Assembly (NCBI RefSeq): GCF_001742165.1
Contig: NZ_CP016442.1
Coordinates: forward strand, 434,001-498,000
Origin: Burkholderia stabilis
GTDB taxonomy: Bacteria > Pseudomonadota > Gammaproteobacteria > Burkholderiales > Burkholderiaceae
Reading direction: 5' to 3'
Length of the DNA: 64,000 bases
The notes beneath the pieces are model-generated. The model had not been told where the DNA came from, did no database searches, and saw nothing but the letters and a program-made list of their open reading frames with translations. A program made the translations under genes and the position numbers. This document shows, piece by piece, positions 62,669-64,000 of this stretch; positions within the stretch are counted from its first letter, which is position 1; every line of letters starts with the position of its first letter.

Positions 62669-64000
62669 ATGGGTAAGCCGTTGCTGGGCCAGATGATGGA
62701 CATGCCGCTGCTGGTGTCTTCGCTGATCGCGCATGCCGCGCGTCACGCGGGCGATACGGAGATCGTGTCGAAGCGCATCGAGGGCGATGTACATCGCTAT
62801 ACGTATCGCGACTGCGAACGGCGCGCGAAGCAGCTCGCGCAGGCGCTCGCGCGGCTCGGCGTCGAATCCGGCGACCGTGTCGGCACGCTGGCGTGGAACG
62901 GCTACCGGCATCTGGAAGCGTATTACGGGATCGGCGGGATGGGCGCGGTATGCCACACGATCAACCCGCGCCTGTTTCCCGAGCAGATCGCGTACATCGT
63001 CAATCACGCGGAGGACCTCTACGTCCTCTTCGACATCAATTTCGCGCCGCTGATCGACGCGATCGCGCCGCAGTGCCCGCACGTGAAAGGCTGGATCGCG
63101 ATGACGGACGCCGCGCACCTGCCGTCCGGCGCGACACCGCTGCTCTGCTACGAAATGCTCGTCGAAGCGGAGGACGGCCGCTACGACTGGCCGCGTCTCG
63201 ACGAACAGCAGGCGTCGGGGCTCTGCTACACGTCGGGCACGACCGGCAACCCGAAGGGTGTGCTGTATTCGCACCGCTCGACCGTGCTGCACGCGTACGG
63301 CGCCGCGCTGCCCGACGCGATGAACCTGTCCGCGATGGATGCCGTGCTGCCCGTCGTGCCGATGTTCCACGTCAACGCGTGGGGGCTGCCGTACGCGGTG
63401 CCGCTCACGGGCGGCAAGCTGGTGCTACCCGGCAAGGACCTCGACGGCAAATCGCTGTACGAGCTGATGGAGGCCGAGCGCGTGACGTTCTCCGCGGGCG
63501 TGCCGACCGTGTGGCTCGGCCTGCTCAACTACATGCGCGAAGCCGGCGTGCGTTTCTCGACACTGAACCGCACGGTGATCGGCGGCTCCGCGTGCCCGCC
63601 CGCGATGCTGCGCACGTTCGAGGACGAATACGGCGTGCGCGTGATCCACGCATGGGGCATGACCGAACTGTCGCCGCTCGGCACGCTCGCGAAGCTCAAC
63701 TGGGCTCAGTCGCAGCGGCCGCTCGACGCGCAGCGCCGCCTGCTCGAGAAGCAGGGGCGCGTGATCTGCGGCGTCGACATGCGCATCGTCGGCGAGGACG
63801 GCCGCGAATTGCCGTGGGACGGCGTCGCGTTCGGCGAACTGCAGGTGCGCGGGCCGTGGGTGATCGACCACTACTTTCGCGGCGACGCGTCGCCGCTGTC
63901 GGACGGCTGGTTCCCGACCGGCGACGTCGCGACGATCGACCCCGACGGTTTCCTGCAGATCACCGACCGCAGCAAGGACGTGATCAAGTCCGGCGGCGAG
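62669..64000 (+). CDS. Long/medium-chain acyl-CoA ligase, N-terminal part (cut by window edge)
   Basis: AMP-forming acyl-CoA synthetase; 444 codons are visible without a stop. The start [20 protein letters not shown] follows GGGAG (ATG 62669). The adenylation signature is [19 protein letters not shown] (about 191-209), with [14 protein letters not shown] and [19 protein letters not shown] downstream. The C-terminal domain with [12 protein letters not shown] reaches the edge at the beginning of the hinge. The DmdB type (3-methylthiopropionyl-CoA ligase) and medium/long-chain fatty-acid ligases share this pattern and cannot be separated here. Confidence 0.9.
   Translation, partial: MGKPLLGQMMDMPLLVSSLIAHAARHAGDTEIVSKRIEGDVHRYTYRDCERRAKQLAQALARLGVESGDRVGTLAWNGYRHLEAYYGIGGMGAVCHTINPRLFPEQIAYIVNHAEDLYVLFDINFAPLIDAIAPQCPHVKGWIAMTDAAHLPSGATPLLCYEMLVEAEDGRYDWPRLDEQQASGLCYTSGTTGNPKGVLYSHRSTVLHAYGAALPDAMNLSAMDAVLPVVPMFHVNAWGLPYAVPLTGGKLVLPGKDLDGKSLYELMEAERVTFSAGVPTVWLGLLNYMREAGVRFSTLNRTVIGGSACPPAMLRTFEDEYGVRVIHAWGMTELSPLGTLAKLNWAQSQRPLDAQRRLLEKQGRVICGVDMRIVGEDGRELPWDGVAFGELQVRGPWVIDHYFRGDASPLSDGWFPTGDVATIDPDGFLQITDRSKDVIKSGGE

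Overview
The window is high-GC (roughly two-thirds G+C), densely packed beta-proteobacterial chromosome. Gene content and order point to Burkholderia, most likely the B. cepacia complex: a RisS/RisA-type EnvZ/OmpR pair, tig-clpP-clpX-lon followed by tRNA-Val and tRNA-Asp, mfd divergent from ispD-ispF, a one-chain PurL, and a Gram-negative general porin. The species is inferred from protein resemblance and cannot be proved here. I see no insertion sequence, prophage, CRISPR array or rRNA. Both ends cut genes: puuD on the left and an acyl-CoA ligase on the right.

Layout. 1-3.9 kb: purine-ring catabolism (puuD, uraH, 8-oxoguanine deaminase) and a LysR regulator. 4.1-6.6 kb: dodecin, a 3-hydroxyisobutyrate-dehydrogenase-family reductase, an unrecognised 148-residue protein, mscL. 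6.8-8.8 kb: a PspA-family protein and a TPR membrane protein. 9.2-18.3 kb: class A penicillin-binding protein, then on the minus strand mfd, argE, a PLP dehydratase and a DUF3574 lipoprotein. 18.4-21 kb: ispD-ispF, ahpC-ahpD with a clear promoter and an OxyR-like operator. 21-23.8 kb: risA-risS and a small exported protein. 23.9-27.5 kb: a DUF1800/DUF1501 pair and a squalene-synthase-like protein without the usual aspartates. 27.8 kb: tRNA-Leu.

28-33.7 kb: a tight minus-strand set of porin, MFS transporter and HDAH-type deacetylase, with a small membrane protein downstream and a LuxR-type regulator transcribed away from it. This is the best candidate for a poorly described system. 33.7-36.6 kb: ketopantoate-reductase-family enzyme, MarR regulator, glycerate kinase. 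37-43.5 kb: tig, clpP, clpX, lon and two tRNAs. 43.9-45.8 kb: a ppiD-like foldase gene broken by an apparent one-base frameshift. 46.4-50.4 kb: GT25 glycosyltransferase, tesA and ybbA (divergent, with overlapping start codons), pgi. 50.5-58.4 kb: nnrD/E, a D-amino-acid-dehydrogenase-like oxidase, purL, GNAT acetyltransferase. 58.5-64 kb: a periplasmic PPIase, bolA, yciB, msrB, selO and the partial acyl-CoA ligase.

Most of the window is housekeeping. The themes that tie genes together are oxidative damage repair (ahpC/ahpD, msrB, selO, 8-oxoguanine deaminase), envelope maintenance (PBP1A, PspA, MscL, foldases, RisAS, YciB) and proteostasis (tig, clpXP, lon).
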